Shown one piece after another: positions 36,797 to 49,652 of a DNA stretch of 64,000 nt. Numbering within the stretch: position 1 is the stretch's first letter; the number at the start of each line of letters is the position of its first letter. The position numbers were made by a program, and so were the translations under genes. The notes beneath the pieces were generated by a model that was not told the DNA's origin, did no database searches, and saw only the letters and a list, made by a program, of their open reading frames with translations. Origin of the DNA: Casuarina equisetifolia (taxonomy: Eukaryota > Streptophyta > Magnoliopsida > Fagales > Casuarinaceae); NCBI GenBank assembly GCA_028551475.1, contig CM052358.1, positions 10,585,938 to 10,649,937 of the forward strand, read 5' to 3'.

Positions 36797-39700
36797 CAAT
36801 ATTCATTTAATGATAACTACAAAGTGGATCCAAGTATCTATTCTTCTTTACGCGAAAGGAAAAGTCAGAAAAATACGAAAAAGTTGGAGTTACTATAAAA
36901 CTTTATATAGATTATCGAATTTCAGAGAATGTGTAAAGTCAATTTAGAATCAAAGCTAAAGCTTTGCAAGAAGTATAATAATACCTTCATTATTCTCATC
37001 AACGAGGCAGATGCTGCTACGATCGCGTTTTCCTCCATTTCTTTTCTTTACTTTTGTTTGATTGAAAAAAGAAACAATATGTTTTTTTGTCTGCCCTTAA
37101 TGTTATAAAGTATGGGAATTCTAGTAGGAGGTAGCCCACATCTTATAAGGCGTATATGTTTGAGTCTCTGTTTCAATGTGGGACTGACTCTTTCTTAACA
37201 GTTAAGAATTATTGTAGACTTTTTTTTTTATGAATAAATTGTTGTAGACTTTATAAACAAAAAGGAGATTTATCCACGGGGACTCTTCATTGCCATTACT
37301 TGTAAAGTTTCTGCCTTGATTTGGCAAGAGCTTTTTCTTGTAAAGATAATGCATTATAGACTTGGATCTTACTTTCACATGTTGGCTTAAGGTTAATTAG
37401 ATTAATATCTGAAAATGAAATTTTTTTTCAATATAACACACAAACTAATGCACGCTTCCAATTTTAAATATGAGATTAAAAGGTCTCAAATAGCACATGT
37501 TGCTAACTAAACTAGATATTCATTGACTGAAAACTGCATATCATATAATGATACAAGATGTAAAGAATATTATACCTATTTTAGTAGAGATCTTGATGTT
37601 ATAATAGAATTGTTAGGAATTGTTGTAGTTACAACATATTATCTAAATATACAACATATAAAATCAATAATTGTTTATATTGGTTGTTCAACCCTCATTA
37701 GAGTTGATAGGTTAATGCATTGGACGGTCCATAGGTTGCCGAATCTCGACAGGAGGTCTTATGTCACCCGTCCAGTTGAATAATATTTCCTTTGATCTCT
37801 TTATTTTTTTTTTATTGAATTCCTTCTCTTTCGTCTGATCGTAAATTGTGTACTAATTGTCAATGTTACAGATTAATTAACGGTATATAATTATTATACG
37901 TCTTAGAATTATATTTATTTTTGTTGTCAAATAATAAATAGGACAATATTAAAATGTACCCACTTTTTTTTTTTTTAAGGAACCTTCTGATTACAACTCA
38001 ATCAGGGAAACTGTTCTGTCATTCAACAAACACAACTCAGCCATAACCACGGCTATTTTATTTAACAGCAATGGAAGAATGGGAGCTCGACAATACGTGA
38101 CAGTTTTTTGGTTTTTTGTTTTACTTTTTATTATTCGATAGAAGAATTTATAAGTGTTTCTAATTGATATCATCATCGATTCAATCCTAAAACAATAAAA
38201 CTAAAATTAAAGTCCAAAATTTAAAACCAAATAATACATAGGAGGTTCTATTATATATTTTTTTTTCCACTCTCGACATTGTTTGTTTCTATCACCTAAA
38301 ATTACGATGCCCCCGTATATTCTAGCACAAGAATTTACCGAAAGTTAGCTATAAAAGTTCAGTGCTGTTCTCCTTTACCATCATTTATTATACAGCTAGA
38401 TCCTCCTGAATGACAATCACTAACAATGATATAAGCATCAAAAGCTTTAACCACGGATCTTCTAATTGGCCATTGATTTACCATTTCCAAACCGTTCCAT
38501 ATTGCTTCGTATAACTGGCAGTTATAACAAAGTTTATAAGGCAAACAAATCGAATTTTTAAACTTCCCATGCATTTTGGGGGTGAAACACCAGATCATAG
38601 CTTGTGCATGAATGCCTTAATTGGAAGGAGATTTGTTGTGCTCAAATATATCAAAATTAACTAGAGTTGAGTACCGAATTGAAGTGTATAATAGACTGTG
38701 GAGTGTAAAACTGATGAGGTCTCTATAGGGACTTAATCACCATCATCAAAAATGTCAAATATGATTAAGATTGTTGATTGTGATCCCCACAAATATATTT
38801 TGGTTTAGATCTGAACTGTGAGTTTCAAAATATTTTGTCAATCTAGATAGATACCATATAAACACCTTAGAATCATCCAAGCCATATTACTCAAAATTGT
38901 TAAATACAAATCATTTATACCCATTGAACTGTTACAGAGTCATTAAGACTGAATCGTTTGTGAGTTTATGGTGAAGTAATGGAACATATGAAAGCTGCAT
39001 TTGGGGCATGTATAATCTGAACTCTTATATATTATCATTAAAAACTTGCAGAATATTTGTCTTGTCCTGGCACTTGACCAAGGTTCATATCACTGAACAT
39101 TTTAAGTTGTTGAATGGACGTGATACAATTGAATTTATTCACGCGATAACTTTCTTTTCTTCTTCTTTTTACTTTAATTCATTATATATTCTGGTGTGTC
39201 TTCTACGTCTGGACTGAACCTTTGAAGCGCCGTAGGGAGGCTTCTTGTTGGCTCAACGACTGACGGGACAATCCTACTTTTCTAGAATTTCATAGGGTAA
39301 CAGTTTGACGTCGGTTTTTTTTTTTTTATTTTTTTTTCTTCGGGGTTAAGAAAATGTAGAGTTTTAAGGTTGTTTTATTCTTCTGTGGATTACATCAAGC
39401 CACTTAAGTGCATATACATCGTTATTTTCTTTGTGTTTGGTGGAGGTAGGCATCACGCCAAACAGAAGAAGCATTAATCCCAGATCAAAAGAGCAATAAC
39501 GTGTCCACTGTTGTCCTAGTCTGCGGCAAATTTAACGCCTCCCATGAACTCCAAAAAGGCCTCGTGATGCGCGGTGAACTTTACGTCCATTTCAAAAGTC
39601 CACACGAAAGAAAACAACTTGCGATCTTCAAATGAAAAGGAGACAGGAAACATCATCAACTAAGAAACCAGAATGCTAAGAAACTGTAAGAAGGGAAAAT

Positions 39701-42440
39701 AGATGAAAACCTACCCGTGGTCCTTCCCCAGAAAGTGTTTGACTAATCAAATCGGTCCCTCCCCTCCTGTGACCCTCATCTCTTCAATATTCCACTCACA
39801 TGAATGGAGTCTCCAGCACGTTGGTTGCCCCGCATGGGCCATCCGTTCTCCACAACCTCTTTTACCATTGACGGTTCTACAAGGTGGAGTTTTCGTCGGT
39901 TGCCAAGCTCTTCATGTCAAAGATTCACAAAGGTTTCGACCAGCACAAGGAAAGGTCACGGGCCTATGGAATTCCGTCAAAACGCGTTCAGCCGACAGGG
40001 GTTTCTGCTTGAAATATTGCCTGAAAAGCCGGCGTAAATTTGTGTTTGCAAGGTAAGCCGACCTAACAGAATAATCATGGCGGCTCTGGTTGGACATTAT
40101 ATAGTAATCATGAAAGGTGAATGTATAATATGGTTGGACCTAAATTTATAAGCTTAAACCTTGAAATTATACCACACTTAGAATGTCATCAAAAGTCTTG
40201 ACAGGCGGAGACTGAAGACAAGCTTCTAAGATGTTCACTACATGCCAGAAGAGACTCACAGGACTTGGAATCATACGATAATATCTATGCAGACCACGAT
40301 GTAAAGAAAAGATTAAAAATTTAACTGCTTTTGGGTAGCTTTCCGACTTTTATCAGGATTGAAGGGATAAAACTTGGACGAGGGAAGAGTAAAATAGAGC
40401 AACGACCTCAGCAAAGAGCATCGAATTCTTGCATTAGAACCACGCATACGTTAACCAGGAAATGTTTAGAGATGAATTTGGGACTCTTTTCTTATTCCAT
40501 CTCTGCATTCATGAAGAGGTGCCACGGGCTTAGCTTTTGGAGAAAGGGGAAAGCAACTTTTATCTTCTTTGTTGTGAGACCGACAGCTTTTGAGAGGATT
40601 ATCGTCGGTACCTGATGAACACCGCCATTGGTCCCATTCGACATTAAACAGGAAGGAAAGGGAGAAAAGGAGGATCGAGTGGATTTTTCAAGGCGTAATA
40701 CGTAGTCTGAATTGAAAAAAGCCACCTTGTTGACGGCGAAGCTTGATTGATGTGTATAATTAGAAAACTGAATTATCAGATATATACTAAGATTGTAAAA
40801 GCAAATATTTTGTGTGAAGTCAGATTCTTCAAAAATATCGTCTGGGCGTGCTGCAAAGTCTCATCAGCGTCCCAGTGGATGCCGACACATAGGTACCCCA
40901 TCTCACACATTCAGCGTATATATTCACTTACAAATAAAATCTATCTCTCTTATCCCAAAAAATAGCATTCTAGGACGTTAATGCTGCCGTTTTAGAACAC
41001 CAAAAAATGGCATTTCACAGGAATAGGTACTGGATTTGATTTTAATGACTGGGAATTTAGAGTATCCTGCAAAGTCATGGAGATCTTTGTTTGAGCTTGA
41101 GAATCCGATTCCCTCCAATATAGACACACCATTTCATATTTATTTCCAAGGCTAGTTGTCAAGGGCATCTAGAAATCTACCTTCCCAACACCTTACAGGG
41201 AATTTACAAGACTAATTCAGAAAGGAAAGAAGTAAGCAAAGAATGGGAAAAGCTCTTTATGCTTTGTAGTTGGCCTAAAAAAGAAGCACAATATGGTGAC
41301 CATTATTGATCCCACGTTATGGGAAGAGTCCAATTATGCAAGCTGCGTTGATATTCCGAAGATTTTGACAGGGAGGGGGGGAAGGAAAAGAAGAGGAAGC
41401 ACGGGAAAGAGAAGAAGATGTAGTTGTTAGTGGTTAATGGGGGGAAGACATACTTTTATTAAACAAGATGGACCAAGCTTGTTAGAATCAAATGGGTAGG
41501 AGGAGGACCGGGTCTACCAGCCCCTAACAAAACGGCATTTACTGCCCCTTAGAAAACTCCATCCTCAAAGGGAGGTCAGTTTCCTACTCATTTCCCACCC
41601 TTCGTTTCCCTTGGAAATTTCAACCAAAGATCCAAATTTGAAGGCCCCAAATAAAGCAGTTTCACCGGTGACAAGAGGAAGATACTATAATTCTTTTTTT
41701 CTTTTTCTTTTTCTTTTTTCTCCTCATTTAAAAAAAAAATACACAAAAACACATAGATATATGAAGGGCAGTGCAATGCAGGGCCGGCCGGCATGCTAAA
41801 GCTACCAACACTGACAGTTGGCCCTAACATCACCGAATTAAGGTAACAGAATCCACGAATAAACAAAACCGATTCAGTCTTTATTTGGGTGAATTTTTTA
41901 GCAACCGTACCAAGGGTACTGTTTCTCTGTCCTTGCTGCGGTGCTGCCAAGTGGAGCACGCGGGGTGATGTGCTCGCCTATCATTGGCCAGCTCGTCGTC
42001 AGTTGTCATTCCCAAGCTCACAGCAAGGCCAGTGGAATCGGGTGGGGTTTTCATTCTGCTTCGTCGTTACAACAAACCCAGCAGTTTCTTTGACTCGTAC
42101 AAGCAAACCTCCGGTGGATTCCGGACTTCCACAAATACCCTTAACTCTATTTGCAGAACTTACGGTGTCGTCGTTAGTATCAAGGCTTGGGGTGGGGGGT
42201 AATTAGGGGAATTCGGAAGGATGTGAAAATAAAAGAAGGAAATAAAATATAAGAAAAACGGGCAAGGCTCGCATGTTACATGTCGCTATTTGTTCCTTCA
42301 TGCATACGCGTGAGATTTAATTGGATTATTAAATTTATTTTTCTTGCCGTTTTACGAGGAAGATTAGTCCCTAATAAAAAAGAAATCCCAATTTTAGGTG
42401 ATGGTATTCAAAATATAGAAATGAAAATAAATTTGTAGCT
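36797..42440. other. Intergenic region between copia fossil and second ZAT gene
   Basis: About 5.6 kb without a recognised gene. Short open frames at 38359-38598 (minus), 39703-40056 (plus) and 41588-41959 (minus) lack motifs. Near 37130-37200 is a 'cccacat ... atgtggga' inverted pair of a kind often seen in plant repeats; it was not assigned. The last few hundred bases should be the second ZAT promoter. Confidence 0.5.
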
Positions 42441-42444
42441 TTTG

Positions 42445-42450
42445 TATATA
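42445..42450 (+). promoter_or_regulatory. Candidate TATA box of second ZAT gene
   Basis: A tatata core lies about 195 bp upstream of the ATG. If used, it implies a leader of about 165-170 nt starting near 42475, which would include the short upstream reading frame at 42543-42590. Confidence 0.45.
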
Positions 42451-42542
42451 TCACTGGGTGGAGGAACGCTTGTCACCTACTCCTTTTTCTCTCCGTTTCC
42501 TCCATTCTCTCTCTCTTGACACATACAAGGAAAGGAAAGATA

Positions 42543-42590
42543 ATGCCAGAGGGCTTCACAAGCTTTGCAGAGAGACAGATAGGCGTGTAG
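42543..42590 (+). promoter_or_regulatory. Upstream ORF in the leader of the second ZAT gene
   Basis: A 15-codon frame (MPEGFTSFAERQIGV, then TAG) ends 53 nt before the main start codon. If the transcript begins at the TATA-predicted site, ribosomes meet this frame first, so it could lower translation of the ZAT protein. Presence in the mRNA is inferred. Confidence 0.4.
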
Positions 42591-42643
42591 CTCTCTGTTT
42601 TTGCTCTGTTCTTTGCTCTGCTTTCTGGGTTCTTTCCTGTGTG

Positions 42644-43777
42644 ATGGAGAAGCACAAGTGTAAGCTATGCTCCAGGAGCTTCTCCAATGGCAGAGCTTTG
42701 GGGGGTCACATGAGGTCTCACATGATGAATCTTCCGATTCCTGGGAAGACAGGAGACTGGCCGCTACCGCCTCCGCCGCCGCTACCACCACCACAACCAC
42801 CACACGACCAACTCAGTGAGACCGAGACAGCTTCATCGTCATCTTCTTCGTCGTCTTCTTCTTCTGAGGAAGAAGGAGAGGACGAAAAGGGTGTGTACTA
42901 CGGGCTGAGAGAGAACCCAAAGAGAAGCATTCGGTTGGTAGATCCTGAGTTCTCTTTCGCTGTCGATGCTGGGTCTGTGGTGCTTCAAGACAGAGAGAGC
43001 GAGACCGAGTCGTCCAAGAACCCGACTCGGCGACGATCCAAGCGGACTCGGAAATTGGAGCAAAAGTTCCACTTTCTTCATCAGCAGCTGAAAGTTCAAG
43101 AACAAGAAGAGGCGATGAAGAAGCTCAGGTTCAACAAGGCTGAGTCTTGGGCTGAGCCTGAACCAGTGAGTTCGATCTCCGACACAACCACAGAGGAAGA
43201 TGTTGCCTTTTGCCTCATGATGCTCTCAAGGGACCAATGGAAGAAACGAGAGCATAACTACGAGGAAGTAGAAGTAGAAGCAGAAGAAGAGCAAGAAGAG
43301 GAAGCAGAGAGATCCTTGGAGGACAGCGATGAGTCCGAGGAACAGCTCAAGTTGTCCAAGACTCGCTCGCGAGGTAAGTACAAGTGCGACACATGCAACA
43401 AAACATTTCGATCTTATCAAGCTCTAGGAGGGCACAGAGCGAGCCATAAGAAGATCAAGGTTTTGAATTCTGGTCCAGTTTACGAGCGCGAATTGGAGCT
43501 CGAAAATGCGGGTACTTCATCGGCTGTGGCGGAGAAAAAGGTTCACGAATGCCCAGTTTGTTTGAGAGTGTTTGCTTCTGGGCAAGCTCTGGGTGGGCAC
43601 AAGAGAACCCATGTCACAGGCTCAGCACACCCACCTCCTTCTGTTAAAATTTCCACCAAGCTTGGCGACGCTTTAATAGATCTTAATCTTCCAGCTCCAA
43701 CGGAAGAAGATGATATTAGCCAAATCGAGCTCTCGGCGGTGTCTGATGCAGAATTTGTGAACCCCATTAGGCAATGA
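42644..43777 (+). CDS. ZAT9: C2H2 zinc-finger protein, ZAT1/4/9 type, with EAR motif
   Basis: This intronless gene encodes 377 residues. Three canonical fingers are C6-C9-H22-H26 (CKLCSRSF..GRALGGHMRSH), C248-C251-H264-H268 (CDTCNKTF..YQALGGHRASH) and C303-C306-H319-H323 (CPVCLRVF..GQALGGHKRTH). Other blocks typical of the group are a basic RRRSKRTRKLEQ stretch, a likely nuclear localisation signal, TTEEDVAFCLMMLSRDQW, an acidic Glu-rich tract (about 206-221) and DLNLPAPTEED from residue 346, an EAR motif. A serine run (about 65-80) follows a proline-rich segment. The layout matches Arabidopsis ZAT9/ZAT4 (about 290-310 residues by recall). The protein is inferred to be a nuclear repressor binding through QALGGH fingers and recruiting corepressors. 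The ATG is chosen because finger 1 begins at residue 6, as in relatives; the GTG-initiated upstream extension has no support. The symbol marks the ZAT1/4/9 group; which of the three is the closest orthologue is not resolved. Confidence 0.94.
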   Translation: MEKHKCKLCSRSFSNGRALGGHMRSHMMNLPIPGKTGDWPLPPPPPLPPPQPPHDQLSETETASSSSSSSSSSSEEEGEDEKGVYYGLRENPKRSIRLVDPEFSFAVDAGSVVLQDRESETESSKNPTRRRSKRTRKLEQKFHFLHQQLKVQEQEEAMKKLRFNKAESWAEPEPVSSISDTTTEEDVAFCLMMLSRDQWKKREHNYEEVEVEAEEEQEEEAERSLEDSDESEEQLKLSKTRSRGKYKCDTCNKTFRSYQALGGHRASHKKIKVLNSGPVYERELELENAGTSSAVAEKKVHECPVCLRVFASGQALGGHKRTHVTGSAHPPPSVKISTKLGDALIDLNLPAPTEEDDISQIELSAVSDAEFVNPIRQ

Positions 43778-46700
43778 AATTCAGCACTGAGTTTTACCGC
43801 ACAAATAGGTTGACCCAAGGTAAAAATTTTGTTTCTTTGGTGTCCTTTGGATCTGCTATTATGTCAAAGTTGTTGTTATGCAAATTTGAGTTATATGATG
43901 GCTCTAAATTAATAGAACATTATTCTACGTTCTAACTGTAATTCTTTGCTGGGAATTTATGTTCTGTTTCTGTAACAACTGATTCAGAGCATCCATTAAT
44001 GGAGGAACCACACGTTTATTCATAATTTGCTTCGTTTTCAAGCAACATTTGCTTTTACCTGTTTTTTTGACTGGGCTGCCGGAGAACTTGGAAGAAGAAA
44101 GGAAGTCAGTATTCTTGTTAGTAGCTCTGTTTCCGCTTGACTGTTCTTCCACCTTTCGTTTTTTACTAACAATATTTTCAAAAGAGGTTGATGAACTTCT
44201 AGTGGCTCTTGCTACTTGCATTGTACAGTTCATGAAGAAGAACAGGCCAACTCTTCCACCTGCCACTGTTCTAATTATTTTGCTTTTTTCTTATTTTCTC
44301 TCTCATCACTTTTTGTACTCTTTCTATCTCAGACCTTTCCAAAGCTTCACTTGCAGATCTGTATAACCCGCACCGAATCCCAAGGCTTTGATAAAATCAT
44401 TTGGTGACTCTTATAAGGAAGGTGCATCTGGTTTTCTTTAAAATTTCCATCACAAAATCCGGGAAAATCTGAAAAATGTGACTTTTTAGTGAATATTTGA
44501 GACTCACGCTGGATAGAGCTAGAACTGGAACCTTAATCAGAGACCTTACCATACGATACTGTACCAAAAAGAAAAAGGTAGTTGGGTGCTCAAATGGCAA
44601 AAGAATCACCTAAATCCCTTTCTAAGGAGCAGGGCCAGTATGATGCTCTGTTGCTATCCAACTAGAGTTAGCATAAAAGGTGCTTGTCACTCTGATATCT
44701 GCTTCAGACTTCTTACAGACATTTTTTTTTCCCCCAACAAAGAGAAAAAAAATTCTGTTTTATTTAATTTTATTATATTATGTACCCATGTCACTGTCTA
44801 GGCTGCAATTTTAAAGGACTTTTTTTTTCTTATTTATATTTTTCATTTGTTTGCAAGCTTGTATAGGACAAAAGCCATAACACAACCCCAGGTCCTTGCT
44901 TTCGAAATTCTTTTTTATATCGAAAAATGGACTGCCAAAATTACAGCCACCTGTTCTGCAAGCTTTACCTGAATACAAACAGACCGTCATGCTTGTCCTG
45001 CTTCATCGAAGGACCTGCTCATTCTTTTGACATTTGTACGCAACCATGACTTCAGCTGGAAGAAGAATCAAAGGCACTTACCATGACTTTTTCTTTAGTT
45101 TTCGTGTCCCGCTACTTCCTTATTTTTTCCTACTAGTAAGATATTTTTTTCCAAAAGAATCTAATTTCTTGACCCACAAAAAGTAGGAAGAAGTTTCTTG
45201 CTCTGTTCAATAAGAACGAAAGGTTTCTTTGTTTGTTTCTTCTTGTTGAAGAGAGTTTAGGGAAACATACAACCACACATTTTTTAAAAGCCATATACCA
45301 ATGAAACCCATTTCTTTATATTTTGCTCATGTAAAAGGCAATAATATTCAGCTCAGCGGGTTGAAGATGATCTCATCTGGGGTTTTGTTAAAAATGAGAC
45401 TAATATTCTGTGGATAGTGCGGATCTATATTGCCTTAGTGGTGAATCTTTTTTACTGAAACGAGACCCCTCTCAGAACAGTGCAAGAGGGTAATGTTCCT
45501 GCTTTCTCTTATTTTTCCACCAATTGTGGTACTACCCTTGGTTCACTTTCTATTTGAAAAAGCAGTAATATCTGTTTGAAGATGAAGTCTTTGAGTGGGT
45601 GTTCCAAAACCATCCTAACAAAGAAGAAGATTATAATAATAGTGTGTATAATCCGTTCCGTGATGCTTATCTTTAATGCTGACCACTCAGGCAGAGAACT
45701 GTAGGATAATAGCAATATGCGATAGGAAGGACAGCTTGGGTAGGCTGGCCTCAGTAGTTGAGTGTTTGAGATCTAAGATGGCCTTATCAGTCGGTGGGGC
45801 GGTTCTTGTTCCATTCAGAAGATTAAAAAAGGTAGGAACCAAAAAAAAAGGGGCGTTGTAGAAGGTAAAAGGTAAGGTTATGTGAGTGAGTGAGTGTGTG
45901 CCACTCCATATTCTCACACTCCAAGTGGTGGGGATTGGGGGGTTTGAATGAAAAGATAGAAACCAACAAAACCACAGCCTTAGTTTTCGGCTTACGACTT
46001 CAAAAGGCCCCAGAAAAGAACCTAGTCAACAATCTGATCCTTTTTCCATTCGTATCTTCAAAGTTCCAACAACGCAAACTGCGTCATTATCATTACCGTC
46101 GTTGAAATCCATTCTTTTTCCATTCTTTTTGCTTTAACTTCTTGACATAGCTACCGAATGATTCGCATCAACAAGCTAATCATGGAGGCAACTTTTATGG
46201 TTCACCATGGACTCCACAACTGGATGAACTAACGCCAAAGATTTCGTAAGTTGAAGGACTAGTATTAGAGTCGGATCGATTCTCTGCTATCTTCATTTTG
46301 TGATTTCTCTTTTTGGGATATCAAATTCTTTGGTTGGAGAGTGCAAGAAGTCATTTTCAGGATACAACGCACAATGCTTGCTTGATATTGTATTTCCATG
46401 TAGGTGTTCCATCTCCTTCTGGACAGCGAACAACACTGAACTTCAGTGTTCCTCTGAAATAAAAAGAAAAAAATAAAAGGACCATCATTTGGCTCCTAAC
46501 TGTAATGCAGTCGGAAGACCTTCACATCGAACTTTTAATTGCCAAACTCCAGCACTATTGAAGACCTTTTTGCTGTGTATTGTTCCTTTGCCTTTTTCAT
46601 GTCTCGCTTAGTCAAGCTAAATTTTTGCACCAAAAAGAAAGTAGGACCGGAAAGAAAGTGATCCAGAATAAGCTGGAAATCAGTCATCATCCCCACCTTA

Positions 46701-49640
46701 CTAATGAGTTAAAATTTTTTGGTGGAAGAGTAAGAACTTGGGTTAGCAAAACGAGATCCATGGGGAAAGTAGAAATATAAATACAAGGGTTTACACTCTT
46801 GTATGAACGAACAGTGTGGATTACTTGATGTTCACGATACCCCTAAAAAGAGCATTGACTACCAGCTGGTTAGGCATCAATATAGCTAAATTAAATAGCT
46901 GATCAAGAAAAACTAGAGCTGAGACAACATCCACGTCTTGTAAAAAAGTCTGCAGCCTGATATTCTGCTTTATTTCAGTGTCTATGCAAGCCAGGCGTCG
47001 GGAACATGTGGGTGGTTAAGTAGGATACCACTGTTCTTATACCTTGACACTAATCTCTTGCCTTGTTATGCGTGAGTGCAATGTCAGATAGGCTTGTGCA
47101 GGTCACAGGGTCCAAGATCCCATTATTTTCCAGAACAACGAAGGAAACCACTTTCGTCGGTGCCAATCTCAAAGCTATTCCCTAGAGGGGAAGAAACTCC
47201 ATCGACGCTGATATAATTAATGCAAAATCTGGGAATATATATCGATGCTGTCCACACTTGGCACCGCAAAGCGAGGAAAAAGTCAAACAGGTTCACTTGC
47301 AGTTATAATGGCCTGTGATCATAACCCTAGATCCCACTGGAAGTGTCATTTTATAAAATGTTCATTAAGGGCTTCATCTTGTTTATTGTTTTTTTAAGAG
47401 GGGGGGTTCACAAGCACCAGCTAATTATCAGTCCTATTTGCCGTCGGAGGCAGATATGTATGACCCAACATGTGACCACTCCAAAACCACCAAAAACGAG
47501 AGAAAAGGCAGCTCAGCTCCCCACAGGAATCGGAATACAAAACCCCCCATTTTCTTTTTGTTGAGCACTTTTATCTCACAAAGCAATCAACGCGTTAGAG
47601 TTTCAATGCTTTACTTGTGACTTAACCATAAAATGGCCCCCCAACCCATTTGGCATTGAAGACAGCTTATCCTACCTTTTCCGTCGCTTGCATTCTTCCT
47701 CACATTTTTGTTTCCTTTCCTTCCTTTTGAGCCTTCTTTGCTAACTATTTTATTGCCATATGGTATCCTTTTTAGGCGATGTGTAGGCATTGCCATTGGT
47801 TCACGCTACAAGCACCATGATTCCATGCCCCTTCTCCCAAGTCATACACACTCAAAAGCCTCACACTGCCAAGTAGGTTTTGTGCCTCACATGTGATCCT
47901 CCACCCCCATTGCAAAGATGCTTTAAGACTTCCCTACTCTTCTTTGTCCTTTACTCGCTTACAAAGTCACCTCCGGTTCCATCAAATGTCCATCAACTGA
48001 ATGAAGCTCCACCATGTGGAGGGCGTGCAGCACAAAAGCACTCGCAATGAAACATAAACGGTAACTTCATTACTGTTAAAGGTCTTTAACAAAGCCCTTG
48101 GTCTGCTGGGTTGTTGATTGGATTCTACAAAGTCAAATTTTTCAACTTAATTATGCTTTGTGGGACTTTAGTTAGGCCTTAGGCCACGAAAGTTTCTGGC
48201 TTCGTTTGGATAAACTTAGGTATGCATGAATTTCCAAGTCTGCTTAATCTTCCTTCTGCATTTTCTGTTGTCCGAAAGTATAATCACTAATTAGGGAGAC
48301 GAATGGGAGTCTTCTGAAGTACAAGAGGGTTAAGGCATATGCTTGACTTTGTCTGCTCTGTGAATATTCCAAAGGTCATATTTGAAAATTGAAAAGCACT
48401 CCCAAGTCTCAGCGTGGTCGACACACCAAAACCGATTTCATGCTCCACAGATTGCGCTTAACTGGATAAAGATTATTGTTTTAGCAGATGAAATTATTGG
48501 TTCGATGCTTGCTGGCAGAAGGGTATTTAGAGAATCGAGGAGTCTCTAGCTTTGAACTTTCTTTCTAGTGATGGAAGATATGAAATCAATATCCACATGT
48601 AATTGACGGGGGATAAGGTCCTGTCAGGACTGAATGTGGAAGTTTTTCCACTATAAGCAAAGCCTATGAAGTTTCTTCATCTTTGGCATCATTAACAATG
48701 TAGTATTAAAATGATTGTAGTGTTTGTTAATCGAATGGAGAAAGCAAGGTACACCATTCTTCTCCTTGAACAAAACGCAAGCCTACAAAAATGTCTCTTT
48801 CTCTCTCGTGCAGTGACGCGGTATATCCTCGACTGTTCTTTCCCTGTGTTCTCTCGTTTTCGGGTCATCTGTGGACAAGAATTCCCGAGTAGTTTCGTGC
48901 CCCTTGAAATCGATTCAACATTTGACTTCTTTCTCCAAATGATTCGGTGAAGAAATTTCATTGAAAGATGATCCCTTGCGGCTAATCTTGTCCAATTCAT
49001 TGGGTTCAAAACAAAAACTTTGCTTTAATCCTAATTTTTCACTCTCATTGTTTTAAGGTTGCATACTTGTCGGCTGTCGTGAAAATTCAAGAAACTCATT
49101 CAACTAACAATACTTTTCATGCCCTTGACAGCGATTTCCTATTCTTTATCATAGGCAAATTTTCTAAAAGAGAAATTCTTTGCCTTCAATATCAATATGG
49201 GAATTCGAAATGAACCATGTCCACTATGGTTACAGTTGAAGAGTGTAGTAGAATTGTTTTAAAATTGAAGACCATGGTATACCCCAAACTTTTAGGCCAG
49301 CGATGTTATTTTTCTTATATGCATAGCGGGCACGTTTGGGCGTTTAGATGAACAACATCTTGATTTCAGTAGCCGGGTCTTCATTATCGAAATGGCCCTT
49401 CAAGTTAGGCAAGCAACTTGCCCTTTTTTGAAAGGACCCCCCCTGGTTTAGTGGCTCGGCACTACCCAACTTGCTCCTTTTAGAATAGCTTCAGCAGCTT
49501 AGAGAAAGATGCCCTCACCTGGGTTTGGTATATGGTTAACCAATTACACAATGCCTGCTGCGTACTGCCATCCCACCAAACCAGATGTTGAAGCATCTCA
49601 TTAACTGCGAACAAGTGGTATCACCCACTTAGCCGCAAGC
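43778..49640. other. Intergenic region, no gene recognised
   Basis: About 5.9 kb. The first few hundred bases are the presumed 3' untranslated region of the second ZAT gene. Many short frames up to 113 residues occur on both strands without motifs. No tRNA, snRNA or transposon signature was seen. Confidence 0.55.
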
Positions 49641-49652
49641 TAATAATTGAGA

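Noticed and set aside
39703-40056. 117-codon + strand frame in the region before the second ZAT gene
   Set aside because: No recognisable domain, no promoter and no start context; overlapping frames on both strands are equally open.
42458-42643. In-frame amino-terminal extension of the second ZAT protein
   Set aside because: It would begin with GTG. The TATA-predicted transcript and family alignment place the start at 42644, five residues before finger 1.
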